Source of the DNA: Bdellovibrionota bacterium
Lineage (GTDB): Bacteria > Bdellovibrionota > UBA1018 > CAUJDS01
Assembly (NCBI GenBank): GCA_963169695.1
Contig: CAUJDS010000013.1
Location: 1-64,000 of the forward strand
Length of the DNA stretch: 64,000 bases
Reading direction: 5' to 3'
Shown: positions 33,258 through 41,194 of the stretch, one piece after another
Layout: each line of letters begins with the position of its first letter
Position numbering within the stretch: the stretch's first letter is position 1
Translations under genes and position numbers: made by a program
The notes under the pieces: model-generated
The model's database searches: none
What the model was told of the DNA's origin: nothing
The model's input: the letters and a program-made list of their open reading frames with translations, nothing else

Positions 33258-33973
33258 AGGTTCTGTCGGTACCTTGGCGATTGCGTCTTGCGACACTTGT
33301 GCTTTTCTTGGGCGTACCTTTGGCCGGTATTGAAGTCATGCTAGTAACCAGGGCGCCTTGGTGGGAACTGCCTCTTCGCACGCTTCAGATATGGATGGGA
33401 GCTTTCTTTCTTATTACCTTACCTGTTTCCATTTGGATCGCCCAAGGAAAGCGGTGGGCCTTCTATTTTTACAAGATTTTTTCGGTTCTTTGGCTAATAG
33501 CAACAGTGGTCCTTGCGCTAAAGCACGAAAGTTTGGTGCTCGCTGTTTTCTTTCTGGTTCTCGCGCTTTCACTTTATACGATTCAGTCGTGGATCAAAGT
33601 TGAATTGCTTCGATCTTGCCTCAATCCGCGCATGGAATGGTATCAGGGTCGTCCAAAGATATTGCCCGGTGTGTATTGTCAGGCCCAGTGGAAGGGTGGC
33701 AAAAAACTTGATGGAAGCGTGAGTCGAATGGATGAAGGCGGGACTTTCCTTTATTTTCGAGAGAAGCTTACAGGAAAGAAAGCCAAGAATATCAGAGAAG
33801 TTCATTTGTCATTTGTCTTTGGGGAGCACGCTGTTTCATGCAATGGAAGAGTGGTGCGGGTTTTAGACAGCGAACAAGGAATCGGTGTTCAGTTTTTTGG
33901 CTTGACCCACGATCAAAAAAAATCGGTGGGCGACTTTTGTGAAACCTTAAGGGGAATGGGATATGTATCTTAG
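33254..33973 (+). CDS. membrane protein with C-terminal PilZ-like domain
   Basis: Three or four hydrophobic segments occupy residues about 10-115 ('LATLVLFLGVPLAGIEVML', 'WMGAFFLITLPVSIWIA', 'VLAVFFLVLALSLYTI'). The C-terminal ~110 residues look like a PilZ domain: 'GSVSRMDEGGTFLYF' in place of the usual RxxxR...DxSxxG, and 'NGRVVRVLDSEQGIGVQFFGL' at the end. PilZ domains often bind cyclic di-GMP, but the RxxxR half of the motif is weak, so binding is uncertain. The architecture matches a second PilZ gene near 55 kb. It overlaps murU and the following lipoprotein gene. Confidence 0.7.
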   Translation: MKVLSVPWRLRLATLVLFLGVPLAGIEVMLVTRAPWWELPLRTLQIWMGAFFLITLPVSIWIAQGKRWAFYFYKIFSVLWLIATVVLALKHESLVLAVFFLVLALSLYTIQSWIKVELLRSCLNPRMEWYQGRPKILPGVYCQAQWKGGKKLDGSVSRMDEGGTFLYFREKLTGKKAKNIREVHLSFVFGEHAVSCNGRVVRVLDSEQGIGVQFFGLTHDQKKSVGDFCETLRGMGYVS

Positions 33974-34421
33974 GAATATATTGTTGGGACTTCTATTAGC
34001 AGGCATTGGATGCACCAAAGCTCCGGTGCTATCTCCCGAGCCTGTGGATATCCTGAAGGCTTATATTGATAAGAGTTTTAATATTCGAAACACCGAAGAT
34101 CGCAAAACCCTGGAAGGTTACCTCACAGGCGATGTGAAGAAGCGCCTTGAAGCGTGGAGTGATGAACAATTCAAAAAAGCTTTTGTAGGCAGTAAGCGAA
34201 AATTTGCAAAAATGGCGATCAAGGAAACCCAGTCCGTATCTCCTAGCGAGGTAACCATCACCTATGAGATCGCTTACCAAGACGAAGGGGAGCAGCATCG
34301 TGCCAGGGTGACGAATAAGAAAATGTCCTACCTTCAAAAAATGGCGGATGGCTGGAAAATTCGTGAAGTAAAGAATCTCAAAGAACTCATCGAATACCAA
34401 GACGAGATGTCCCTACCTTGA
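33963..34421 (+). CDS. small lipoprotein, function unknown
   Basis: The product of 152 residues has a lipoprotein signal 'MYLRNILLGLLLAGIGC' with lipobox 'AGIGC' or 'GIGC'. The mature part is mixed helix and strand: helical 'DILKAYIDKSFNI' and 'WSDEQFKKAF', then strands 'EVTITYEIAYQD' and 'RARVTNKKMSYLQ', ending 'WKIREVKNLKE'. This helix-then-sheet order with a final Trp resembles the NTF2-like/DUF4878 fold of small lipoproteins. It overlaps the PilZ gene by 11 bases and so is probably co-transcribed with amgK-murU. The fold call is tentative. Confidence 0.65.
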   Translation: MYLRNILLGLLLAGIGCTKAPVLSPEPVDILKAYIDKSFNIRNTEDRKTLEGYLTGDVKKRLEAWSDEQFKKAFVGSKRKFAKMAIKETQSVSPSEVTITYEIAYQDEGEQHRARVTNKKMSYLQKMADGWKIREVKNLKELIEYQDEMSLP

Positions 34422-34880
34422 GGAAGTTGTGATTCCACAGCTATTGATGCGCTGTAGGGTTGCAGTCGAGAGGCTAATGGTGGGGTCCGACGAGCGATAA
34501 AATTTGGCACTGCTGATGGTCACGCTTGTAGTGACGTTGGGTATGGTAAAGGTCTTATTTCCGGTTTGACCCGTGACGACGGCTGAAAAGGGAGGATCCA
34601 GTGTTTCTAACGCCAATCTCAGCCCAGTTTCCGGCAAGTCCAGGTTTTCAAGGTAGAGGTACCACTGGTTATTTTCGCTCGAAAAAATAACGAAGGCAGT
34701 TCCAGAAATAGAGTTGGTCGCTTGAAAGCTACCGCTCAAGCATACCGTTCCATCAGGTCGAGCGTCACGAAGCTGACTCGTGCCGGACTTTAAAATGCCG
34801 CAACAAGTCAGAGTAAACATCAATGAAATTGCGGTGCAAAGTCGTCTTTTCTCTCTATCCAGGGTCGTGAAGGGTCTCAT
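34413..34880 (-). CDS. small secreted or lipoprotein, possibly DM13-like
   Basis: The N-terminus has a hydrophobic stretch ending 'FTLTCCGILKSG', which gives possible lipobox cysteines after a positively charged start. The remaining ~120 residues are beta-rich: 'SISGTAFVIFSSENNQWYLYLENL', then 'GNKTFTIPNV' and 'ATLQRINSC'. The pattern of strands after 'GSFQ...SGTA' recalls DM13 domains, but key Cys are not convincing. Two Cys in the mature part could form a disulfide. It is convergent with, and overlaps by nine bases, the preceding lipoprotein gene. Confidence 0.5.
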   Translation of the reverse strand: MRPFTTLDREKRRLCTAISLMFTLTCCGILKSGTSQLRDARPDGTVCLSGSFQATNSISGTAFVIFSSENNQWYLYLENLDLPETGLRLALETLDPPFSAVVTGQTGNKTFTIPNVTTSVTISSAKFYRSSDPTISLSTATLQRINSCGITTSSR

Positions 34881-34927
34881 TCAAGGAATTCTTCCATGAT
34901 GGCGATAAAGAGACAAGGAGATCTGAT

Positions 34928-35587
34928 TTGTCGCAACGACTTAAGCCAATTGAAATCGATCTAGGCGAGGCTGTTTTGGAAGAACCTCAATCCGCCGAGC
35001 CGTCTGAGACATTGGGTGGAGGTCTTTTCCAGGATGACCTTGGAATCCTATCGACTAAGATGGTCGCTTTAGAGGCCATGTTTAAGCTCCTCACTTCCAA
35101 TTTGAGTTTTCAGGATTTTACCCGAGAGGCGCTCCTGATCTTGATGCGAGCCGTTCGCAGTGAAGCAGGCTCTATTTTGGAAATGAACTACGAAGACAAC
35201 ACCATATTTTTTCGGACAGCCGCTGGCCATACTTCTGACAAAATTGTCCGCTTTGTCATTCCAATGGGACAAGGAATTGTGGGACACGTCGCTGAATCCA
35301 AGCAGCCACTGGTGGTGGGCGATGCAGAAGGAAATGAATATCATTTGAAGGCCTTGGCCAAAGCGGTGGGCTTTGAAGTTCGAAACATGGTTGCTCTACC
35401 CATTCTCATCCGAGGAAAAGTCTTTGCAGTCCTCGAGCTACTCAATCGCGTGGGAGATGACACTTATTCAGCGGCGGACATTGAACTTTTGACTAGCCTC
35501 TGTGACTTTATGGCAAAAGCCATTGAAGTCCGATTGATGCTCGCCTCTCGACGAACACCACCCTCGCAGGGAGGACGCTATGACTGA
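34928..35587 (+). CDS. GAF-domain protein paired with PilT
   Basis: The domain at about residues 50-200 is a GAF sensor: 'DFTREALLILMRAVRSEAGSI' in parts, 'IVRFVIPMGQGIVGHVAESKQPLVV', 'VRNMVALPILIRGKVFAVLELLNR' and 'YSAADIELLTSLCDFMAKAIE'. The start is TTG, with AGGAG seven bases upstream; no ATG fits. It overlaps pilT by eight bases. A GAF protein coupled to the retraction ATPase suggests that a small ligand or a partner signal tunes twitching, but the ligand is unknown. Confidence 0.83.
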   Translation: MSQRLKPIEIDLGEAVLEEPQSAEPSETLGGGLFQDDLGILSTKMVALEAMFKLLTSNLSFQDFTREALLILMRAVRSEAGSILEMNYEDNTIFFRTAAGHTSDKIVRFVIPMGQGIVGHVAESKQPLVVGDAEGNEYHLKALAKAVGFEVRNMVALPILIRGKVFAVLELLNRVGDDTYSAADIELLTSLCDFMAKAIEVRLMLASRRTPPSQGGRYD

Positions 35588-36785
35588 TCCAAAGCCTAGG
35601 CGTCCACGGGTGTTGCCATCTAGTCTTCATGCTGCTTCTGCGCTTGATTTGGATTCTGAGTCATCATCCGCAGACGGTGGGACGGGGGATGCTAAGTCCC
35701 ATCGATTGGATATGCGCTACCTACTCAGCGCGTTGACAAGATTTAATGCTTCCGACCTCCATATAAAAACCGGTCGCCCACCGCTATTTCGAATCAATGG
35801 CAAATTGATCCCGGCAAAATTGGAATCGCTTCGGCGCGATCAGTTGATGCAGATTATTAGTGACGTATTGACCGCCGAACAAATTCAGTCGCTTGAAAAA
35901 AATCTCAATATTGACTTCTCGTTTCGTATCGGAAACCTAGGGCGCTATCGCTGCAATGTATTTTATCAGAGAGGCGAACTTGCCGCGGTTGTTCGGTCCG
36001 TGCCTATCAATGTACCTAGCCTCGATGATCTTTCTGTTCCGTCTGTCATTAAGAAATTACTTGGCAGACCGCGCGGATTACTACTTGTCACAGGTCCCAC
36101 GGGCGCAGGAAAATCAACGACCCTTGCAGCCATGGTGCAGTACCTCAATGAGACAAGACCCATTCACATCGTAACCATCGAGGATCCTATCGAGTTTGTT
36201 CATCGTGACCTCAAAGCCAGCGTCACTCAGCGCGAAATCGGATCCGATGCCAATTCATTTGGAGAAGCATTGCGCGCAAGTTTGAGGCAGGATCCGGACG
36301 TCTTAGTCGTAGGTGAAATGCGAGACTTAGAGACGATTCAAACGGCATTGACCGCAGCAGAGACCGGTCACTTGGTATTGGCGACCTTGCATACCAAGGA
36401 TGCACGATCAACCATCGAGCGCATCCTCGATGTTTTTCCATCCGAGGCGCAAAATCAAGTGCGTGTTCAGTTGGCGTCTTCACTCATCGGAGTGATGTCC
36501 CAGAATCTCCTTTTGCGACGAGATGGCAGTGGCCGAATTCCTGCTTGTGAAGTCCTGATCAAATCGCCGGCAATCGAAAGTTTGATTTTGAAAGGCGAAT
36601 TTGATCGCATTCAAGAATCTCTCGCCGCATCAAATCAATACTACGAAATGCAGACGTTGAATCAAGATCTCGAACGTCTGGTAAAGGCCGGTCTTGTGAG
36701 CCTAGATGAAGCGACTAAAGTTTCTAGCCGCCCCGACGATCTCAGGATGAAATTGTCCGGTATCACATCCGAAGAAGCGGCTTAG
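35580..36785 (+). CDS. pilT: PilT, type IV pilus retraction ATPase
   Basis: PilT powers pilus retraction and twitching. After a ~45-residue Ser/Asp-rich N-terminal extension come 'MRYLLSALTRFNASDLHIKTG' in parts, Walker A 'LVTGPTGAGKSTTLAAM' near residue 175, the Asp box 'HIVTIEDPIEFVH', and 'VLVVGEMRDLETIQTALTAAE' in two parts with the His box 'LATLHTKDA'. The AIRNLIRE helix typical of canonical PilT reads 'LERLVKAGLVSLDEA', so this is a PilT-like or PilU-like paralogue. Type IV pili matter for prey entry in predatory bacteria, but no other pilus gene is nearby. Confidence 0.88.
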   Translation: MTDPKPRRPRVLPSSLHAASALDLDSESSSADGGTGDAKSHRLDMRYLLSALTRFNASDLHIKTGRPPLFRINGKLIPAKLESLRRDQLMQIISDVLTAEQIQSLEKNLNIDFSFRIGNLGRYRCNVFYQRGELAAVVRSVPINVPSLDDLSVPSVIKKLLGRPRGLLLVTGPTGAGKSTTLAAMVQYLNETRPIHIVTIEDPIEFVHRDLKASVTQREIGSDANSFGEALRASLRQDPDVLVVGEMRDLETIQTALTAAETGHLVLATLHTKDARSTIERILDVFPSEAQNQVRVQLASSLIGVMSQNLLLRRDGSGRIPACEVLIKSPAIESLILKGEFDRIQESLAASNQYYEMQTLNQDLERLVKAGLVSLDEATKVSSRPDDLRMKLSGITSEEAA

Positions 36786-36800
36786 GCTCACTCGCTTTGT

Positions 36801-36828
36801 TTGCACCCATCGCTACATCTGTTACTAT
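36801..36828 (+). promoter_or_regulatory. possible promoter for a leaderless transcript
   Basis: TTGCAC and TACTAT are 16 bases apart. The expected transcription start falls at or one base before the GTG that begins the following M48-like gene, so the message could be leaderless. No ribosome binding site precedes that GTG, which fits. Confidence 0.35.
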
Positions 36829-36835
36829 CGCCGGA

Positions 36836-37597
36836 GTGAAGCAGGTTCATTTTTTCTTTTCTTGGGTCCTTTTCGTTTGCCTGATCCTAGGTCCCCTTTC
36901 TTTTGGGAGTGCCTTGATTTGGGGAGTACCGCTCTATGGGATAGAAGCCGGAGTCGCCCTAGTGGTCTTGCTACTTTTGTTTAGTGATCGCTTAATACTT
37001 CGTATGCATCGAATCGACACCAAGTTGCCTTTGGGTTTTGAGCAAACCCTCAGGCGCCTTAAGAAAAAGGCCGGTGGAGGTACTCGCTTCGCCACCGTGT
37101 TCTTTGATTTAGGGGTTTCGCCGAAATTGATTGTCGGGCGCTCTCTTTTAAGGCCGAATGGATTTATTCTGATCAGTAGGGGACTTCACTCTCAGCTCAA
37201 TCAAGCCGAGCTTGAGAAACTTTTGGCGTATTCCTTTCGAGCCTCCCGACGGACGAGGCTTTTCTTAGCTTCTGCGTCGGCGGTCCTTTTGGGCGCTATG
37301 TTCAAGGTCTTGGGGAAGTCTTGGCTTCCCGCCCTACTAAAAGGCGGTGAGTCTCCCTCTCAATGGAAGCATCGTAGGCTGAGTGTGCGATCGATTCTTC
37401 TTTTTCTTGCGTGTTATCCTTGGATGAGGTGCCTTGCCTATGTCGGTCGATTAGATTTGGAGCTACCCCAGGAACTCAGAATGATGGCCAGCACGAAGTT
37501 TCAGGTCCGCTGGAGGGTGGATCTGTCGCCTGCTTTGGCGAGCCTCTATTTGTATCCGCCCATGCGGATTCAAGAATCTCTCATAGGTCCATTGTAA
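36836..37597 (+). CDS. HtpX/M48-like membrane protein that lacks the zinc motif
   Basis: Two N-terminal membrane helices ('FFFSWVLFVCLILGPLSFG' and 'GVALVVLLLLF') are followed by an HtpX-like segment: 'PKLIVGRSLLRPNGFILISRG' in parts, then 'LNQAELEKLLAYSFRASRR'. In active HtpX the last part contains a HExxH motif after 'DELxxVLA'; here it reads YSFRA, so both His and the Glu are lost. A further membrane stretch lies at about residues 145-160. The family match is by pattern and is moderate. The GTG start lacks a ribosome binding site; a TTG 39 bases upstream is an alternative. DUF1844 follows. Confidence 0.55.
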   Translation: MKQVHFFFSWVLFVCLILGPLSFGSALIWGVPLYGIEAGVALVVLLLLFSDRLILRMHRIDTKLPLGFEQTLRRLKKKAGGGTRFATVFFDLGVSPKLIVGRSLLRPNGFILISRGLHSQLNQAELEKLLAYSFRASRRTRLFLASASAVLLGAMFKVLGKSWLPALLKGGESPSQWKHRRLSVRSILLFLACYPWMRCLAYVGRLDLELPQELRMMASTKFQVRWRVDLSPALASLYLYPPMRIQESLIGPL

Positions 37598-37621
37598 CGT
37601 TCTCTGTGATATGGAGGGTTG

Positions 37622-37894
37622 ATGAGCGAAGAATTAGCGATCGATCTATCAACGTTTTTTCTGTCTATTTCATCCGCTGCCTTTTTTTCGATGGGAATGG
37701 GGATAGAAGGCAAAGAATCGGCACCCCCCGTAGACCTCACTATGGCGCGCCAGAATATTCAGCTTTTGGAGCTTTTGTCGGAGAAGACAAAAGGCAATCG
37801 AACCCAAGAGGAAGACCGGCTTCTGAGTCAGCTACTCTTTGAAGTCCGAATGCGTTTTGTGGAAATTCAGAAAGAGCTAGTTAGTAAGAAATGA
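37622..37894 (+). CDS. DUF1844-family protein
   Basis: This 90-residue protein matches DUF1844 throughout: 'IDLSTFFLSISSAAFFSMG' near residue 7, 'DLTMARQNIQLLELLSEKTKGN' in parts near 38, and 'RLLSQLLFEVRMRFVEI' near 67. The family is common in delta-proteobacteria and other phyla. Its function is unknown; it often lies near fructose-bisphosphate or tRNA-related genes, which is not the case here. GGAGG four bases before the ATG supports the start. The gene overlaps the PDZ-protein gene by four bases. Confidence 0.85.
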   Translation: MSEELAIDLSTFFLSISSAAFFSMGMGIEGKESAPPVDLTMARQNIQLLELLSEKTKGNRTQEEDRLLSQLLFEVRMRFVEIQKELVSKK

Positions 37895-38370
37895 CCATGC
37901 GTCCGGATCGCTCTTTTTGGATACAGGTTTCAATTTTTGTAGGAATCGCCGCACTTGGCGCCGGTGTTTTGATTCGGGGACTTTCATTGAGTCCCGAGCA
38001 AGCATGTCAGCAGACTTGTTCGGATCCTGGCATGAATCCCGGTGATAGCGCTCCGCCAATTCGTGGATACATAGGCCTACTTGCTGCGGACCTTACGGCC
38101 GTTGAGGCAGTTAAGCTTGGATTTGACGCTCATTTGCGCGGAGCAATAGTGACACAGCTTTTTTCGGGAGAGTCCGCAGATCGCGGAGGACTTCGAGTTC
38201 GAGACGTGATCCTCAAAGTCGATGGAGCAGAAATAGCAGGTGAGCGTGAGCTGGCGTCCAAAATAGCTAGCTTTCCCATCGGCCAAAAAGTAGTACTCTT
38301 GGTCCAGCGAGAGCACGGCAAAGTAGAGCTCAGCGTCCGGATTGAGCCTCGCCCCAATTCAGCACATTGA
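37891..38370 (+). CDS. membrane-anchored PDZ-domain protein
   Basis: An N-terminal membrane anchor ('FWIQVSIFVGIAALGAGVLI') is followed by a short periplasmic linker with two Cys ('QACQQTC'), then a PDZ domain. The PDZ starts near 'RGYIGLLAADLT' and includes 'GAIVTQLFSGESADRGGLRVRDVIL' in parts and 'LASKIASFPIGQKVVLLVQREHG' in parts. This is the DegP/HtrA-type PDZ that holds protein C-termini, but there is no protease domain in the 159 residues. It may be an adaptor for an envelope protease. It follows DUF1844 with a four-base overlap and precedes clpB by 50 bases. Confidence 0.8.
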   Translation: MTMRPDRSFWIQVSIFVGIAALGAGVLIRGLSLSPEQACQQTCSDPGMNPGDSAPPIRGYIGLLAADLTAVEAVKLGFDAHLRGAIVTQLFSGESADRGGLRVRDVILKVDGAEIAGERELASKIASFPIGQKVVLLVQREHGKVELSVRIEPRPNSAH

Positions 38371-38420
38371 CACGCAATCTTCGATGACCATTTTATCATT
38401 GAGACGACAAGGAGTGATCA

Positions 38421-40565
38421 ATGATGAATCAGCACAATCAAGAAGGCGCACAGGACCCTCAAGTAAAGGCGCTTGACCAGTATTGTCGCGACCTTACGGA
38501 ATTAGCAAAGAATCAGAAGTTAGATCCAGTGATTGGACGCGATGAAGAAATCAGAAGGGTTGTTCAAGTACTTTCTCGGCGTACCAAAAACAATCCCGTC
38601 CTTATTGGTGAGCCTGGTGTTGGTAAAACAGCTATTGTTGAAGGACTCGCCAATCGGATCGTCCGCGGTGATGTTCCTGAGGGCTTAAAGTCCAAGCGCC
38701 TTCTCTCGCTAGACCTTGGTGCGCTCATAGCAGGTGCCAAGTATCGAGGAGAATTTGAAGAGCGGCTTAAGGCCGTCCTCAAAGAGGTCACGCAGGCCGA
38801 AGGGCAGATTATTTTATTCATCGATGAGCTTCATACGCTCGTCGGGGCAGGAAAGACTGATGGCGCAATGGACGCGTCCAATATGCTGAAGCCCGCCCTT
38901 TCTCGAGGAGAGTTGCATTGCGTGGGTGCAACTACGCTAGATGAATATCGAAAATATATTGAGAAAGATGCGGCGTTAGAGCGTCGATTTCAGCCTGTTC
39001 AAGTCCGCGAGCCGTCCGTTGAGGACACGGTCAGCATTTTACGAGGACTGAAGGAGCGGTACGAAATTCATCACGGAATTACTATCCGCGATGGCGCGTT
39101 GGTATCTGCCGCGCTTTTGTCCAATCGGTACCTTGCTGATCGATTCTTGCCAGACAAGGCTATTGATTTGGTCGATGAGGCCGCTTCGAAGTTGCGAGTA
39201 GAAGTGGATTCGAGGCCAGAGGAAGTCGATCAAACAGAGAGAAAGATCCTTCAACTTCAAATTGAACAACAAGCACTCAAAAAAGAAACCGACCCTACTT
39301 CTCGAACGCGATTAGATCGCGTTCGATCGGAATTGGAAGGTCTTCAGGTGATCGATCAAAAACTGCGTACGCAATGGGAACGCGAAAAGAAAGACCTCCA
39401 GAAAATAAAATCCATCAAAGAATCCGTTGAACAAACTCGCTTAGCAGCAGAGGCTGCCGAGCGGGATGGTCAATTGGAAAAGGCGGCCGAACTTAAGTAC
39501 GGAAAGCTGCTGACTCTCCAGAGTGAGCTAGAGAAAATGAAGAATGATTTTCGAGTGGCTCAAGGTGATCATCCACTCCTTCGCCAAGAAGTGACGGAAG
39601 ATGACATTGCTGAAATCGTTTCTCGTTGGACGGGCATCCCGGTTTCGCGAATGCTGTCATCAGAGCAAGATAAGCTTTTGAAGATGGAAGAATCGATTAC
39701 CAAGCGAGTCATCGGACAAAAGAAAGCGGTAGAGGCTGTATCGAACGCTGTTCGACGATCGAGGATGGGACTTAAAGAGCCTCACCGACCAACGGGTTCG
39801 TTTCTATTTCTTGGTCCAACAGGTGTCGGAAAAACAGAGACTGCCAAGGCGCTTGCTGAATTTCTTTTTGATGATGAGCGCGCTATGATTCGCATCGACA
39901 TGAGTGAGTTTATGGAGAAGCACTCTGTCGCACGTCTTATCGGAGCACCTCCCGGATACGTCGGGTATGAAGAGGGTGGAATGCTTACCGAGGCAGTTCG
40001 TCGGAGGCCTTATTCGGTGGTCTTGCTGGATGAAATAGAAAAAGCCCACCCTGATGTATTCAACCTTTTTTTGCAAATTTTGGATGACGGTCGTGCGACG
40101 GACGGGCAAGGACGCACGGTGGATTTTTCCAATACGCTGATTGTGATGACCTCCAATATTGGTAGCCAATTTATTTTGGAGGAGGCAGATCCTGCAAAGC
40201 GCGCCGCTGGTATTCAACAGGCTTTGCAGTCTCATTTCAGGCCTGAGTTTCTGAATCGGATAGACGATACGGTGATATTTGAGAATCTGACACGCGACGA
40301 CCTGGGGCAAATCATCGACCTTTACCTTAAGAAGCTTAACCAGCTCTTGGTGGACCGAGGGATCGTCCTAGAAATAGGTACTGAGGCTAAGCATTGGCTG
40401 GGCGATAAGGGGTACGATCGCAATTATGGCGCACGGCCGCTCAAACGGGTATTCCAACAGGACCTTCAGAATCCTTTGGCCAAAGCAATGCTGGAACATC
40501 GCATTAAAAATAACACGATGGTCCGAGTCACTATTGAGGATGGTAAGCTGGCCTTTACGAGTTAA
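38421..40565 (+). CDS. clpB: ClpB-type disaggregase lacking the N-terminal domain
   Basis: ClpB threads aggregated proteins with DnaK help. Two AAA+ modules are complete: Walker A 'GEPGVGKTA' near residue 68 and 'GPTGVGKTE' near 466, Walker B '[10 protein letters not shown]' and '[11 protein letters not shown]', and pore loops '[12 protein letters not shown]' and 'GYVGYEEGG'. A coiled-coil M-domain occupies about residues 275-395, as in ClpB rather than ClpA or ClpC. At 714 residues it begins just before the first AAA+ module, so the ~145-residue N-domain is missing. The start has AAGGAG six bases upstream and the upstream gap is only 50 bases, so this is not a mis-set start. Confidence 0.92.
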   Translation: MMNQHNQEGAQDPQVKALDQYCRDLTELAKNQKLDPVIGRDEEIRRVVQVLSRRTKNNPVLIGEPGVGKTAIVEGLANRIVRGDVPEGLKSKRLLSLDLGALIAGAKYRGEFEERLKAVLKEVTQAEGQIILFIDELHTLVGAGKTDGAMDASNMLKPALSRGELHCVGATTLDEYRKYIEKDAALERRFQPVQVREPSVEDTVSILRGLKERYEIHHGITIRDGALVSAALLSNRYLADRFLPDKAIDLVDEAASKLRVEVDSRPEEVDQTERKILQLQIEQQALKKETDPTSRTRLDRVRSELEGLQVIDQKLRTQWEREKKDLQKIKSIKESVEQTRLAAEAAERDGQLEKAAELKYGKLLTLQSELEKMKNDFRVAQGDHPLLRQEVTEDDIAEIVSRWTGIPVSRMLSSEQDKLLKMEESITKRVIGQKKAVEAVSNAVRRSRMGLKEPHRPTGSFLFLGPTGVGKTETAKALAEFLFDDERAMIRIDMSEFMEKHSVARLIGAPPGYVGYEEGGMLTEAVRRRPYSVVLLDEIEKAHPDVFNLFLQILDDGRATDGQGRTVDFSNTLIVMTSNIGSQFILEEADPAKRAAGIQQALQSHFRPEFLNRIDDTVIFENLTRDDLGQIIDLYLKKLNQLLVDRGIVLEIGTEAKHWLGDKGYDRNYGARPLKRVFQQDLQNPLAKAMLEHRIKNNTMVRVTIEDGKLAFTS

Positions 40566-40576
40566 CAAAAACAAAA

Positions 40577-40605
40577 TTGATCGCTCATCCGGCCTCAATT
40601 AAACT
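40577..40605 (+). promoter_or_regulatory. possible promoter of the spoVG gene
   Basis: TTGATC and TAAACT are spaced 17 bases apart in the 66-base gap between clpB and spoVG. A small GGTAA/TTACC inverted repeat follows, just before the GGGGG ribosome binding site. Confidence 0.35.
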
Positions 40606-40631
40606 GGTAAAGGGGTTACCCTGGGGGTTTT

Positions 40632-40943
40632 ATGGAAATTACCGAAGTAAAGGTGTTTCCGGTCGAGGAAGAGCGCTTAAAGGCCTATGTCACGATCGTG
40701 CTAGATCATTGCTTTGTAGTTCGTGACCTGAAAATCATCAATGGCGGCACCGGGCTCTTCGTTGCAATGCCGAGCAAAAAAAGAAAAGATGGATCGTACA
40801 GGGACATTGCTCACCCGCTCAATAAAGAGACTCGAACCAAAATGGAAGAGCATATCCTGAAAAGCTACCTGAATGAGCTCAAGCACCCTAGTCCACCCGA
40901 ACCCCTTCGCGGTTCTGATGAGGACTCCGGATCTCAGGAATAG
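40632..40943 (+). CDS. spoVG: SpoVG family RNA/DNA-binding regulator
   Basis: SpoVG is a small nucleic-acid-binding protein first found in Bacillus sporulation and present in many non-sporulating bacteria. The sequence has 'MEITEVKVFPVEEERLKAY', 'DHCFVVRDLKIINGGTGLFVAMPSKK' in parts, and 'YRDIAHPLNKETRTKMEE', which are the family hallmarks. The 103-residue length is normal, with an acidic C-terminal tail ('GSDEDSGSQE'). It is the last gene before the tRNA. In this context it probably has a broad post-transcriptional role; there is no sporulation gene set here. Confidence 0.92.
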   Translation: MEITEVKVFPVEEERLKAYVTIVLDHCFVVRDLKIINGGTGLFVAMPSKKRKDGSYRDIAHPLNKETRTKMEEHILKSYLNELKHPSPPEPLRGSDEDSGSQE

Positions 40944-40954
40944 TATCAGTTTCA

Positions 40955-40981
40955 TTGATTCAGAGCCTTGGTCGTGATAAT
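40955..40981 (+). promoter_or_regulatory. possible promoter of tRNA-Gln
   Basis: TTGATT and GATAAT lie 15 bases apart and the second ends 24 bases before the tRNA. The spacer is shorter than ideal. A GC-rich stretch follows the -10 box, as often seen at stable-RNA promoters. Confidence 0.3.
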
Positions 40982-41005
40982 TCCGGGTTTCCGCATTCAT
41001 CCGGT

Positions 41006-41080
41006 TGGGGCATAGACAAGCGGTAAGTCACTGGATTTTGATTCCAGCATCCCTAGGTTCGAATCCTAGTGCCCCAGCCA
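41006..41080 (+). tRNA. tRNA-Gln(UUG)
   Basis: A full cloverleaf can be drawn. The acceptor stem TGGGGCA pairs with TGCCCCA over seven pairs, and GCCA ends the RNA with CCA encoded. The anticodon arm CTGGA-TTTTGAT-TCCAG gives anticodon TTG, which reads Gln codons CAA and CAG. The T arm is CTAGG-TTCGAAT-CCTAG. The D arm has the usual AAGCGGTAAGTC form. Confidence 0.95.
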
Positions 41081-41190
41081 ATTTTTTGCTGGAAGCAAAA
41101 AATCTCGACCGCAGCGAGCCTGCTGCGCAGGCCATTTTGGCAGGAGGCCAAAATGAGCGAGGACGACAGGCATCGAAGCAAAAAATCTCG
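41081..41190. repeat. compact set of three inverted repeats and a direct repeat after tRNA-Gln
   Basis: Directly after the tRNA come three perfect stem-loops: ATTTTTTGCT/AGCAAAAAAT (loop GGA), GCCTGC/GCAGGC (loop TGC) and CATTTTGGC/GCCAAAATG (loop AGGAG). The 16-base GAAGCAAAAAATCTCG occurs at the start and again at the end as a direct repeat, 83 bases apart. The whole unit sits between the tRNA end and the stop of the convergent hydrolase gene. It resembles a REP-like or other small repeated element, or an old tRNA-linked insertion scar. Confidence 0.6.
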
Positions 41191-41194
41191 CCTC

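Noticed and set aside
41081-41190. CRISPR array
   Set aside because: Only two direct-repeat copies exist, and the interval contains inverted repeats rather than spacers. No cas genes are present.
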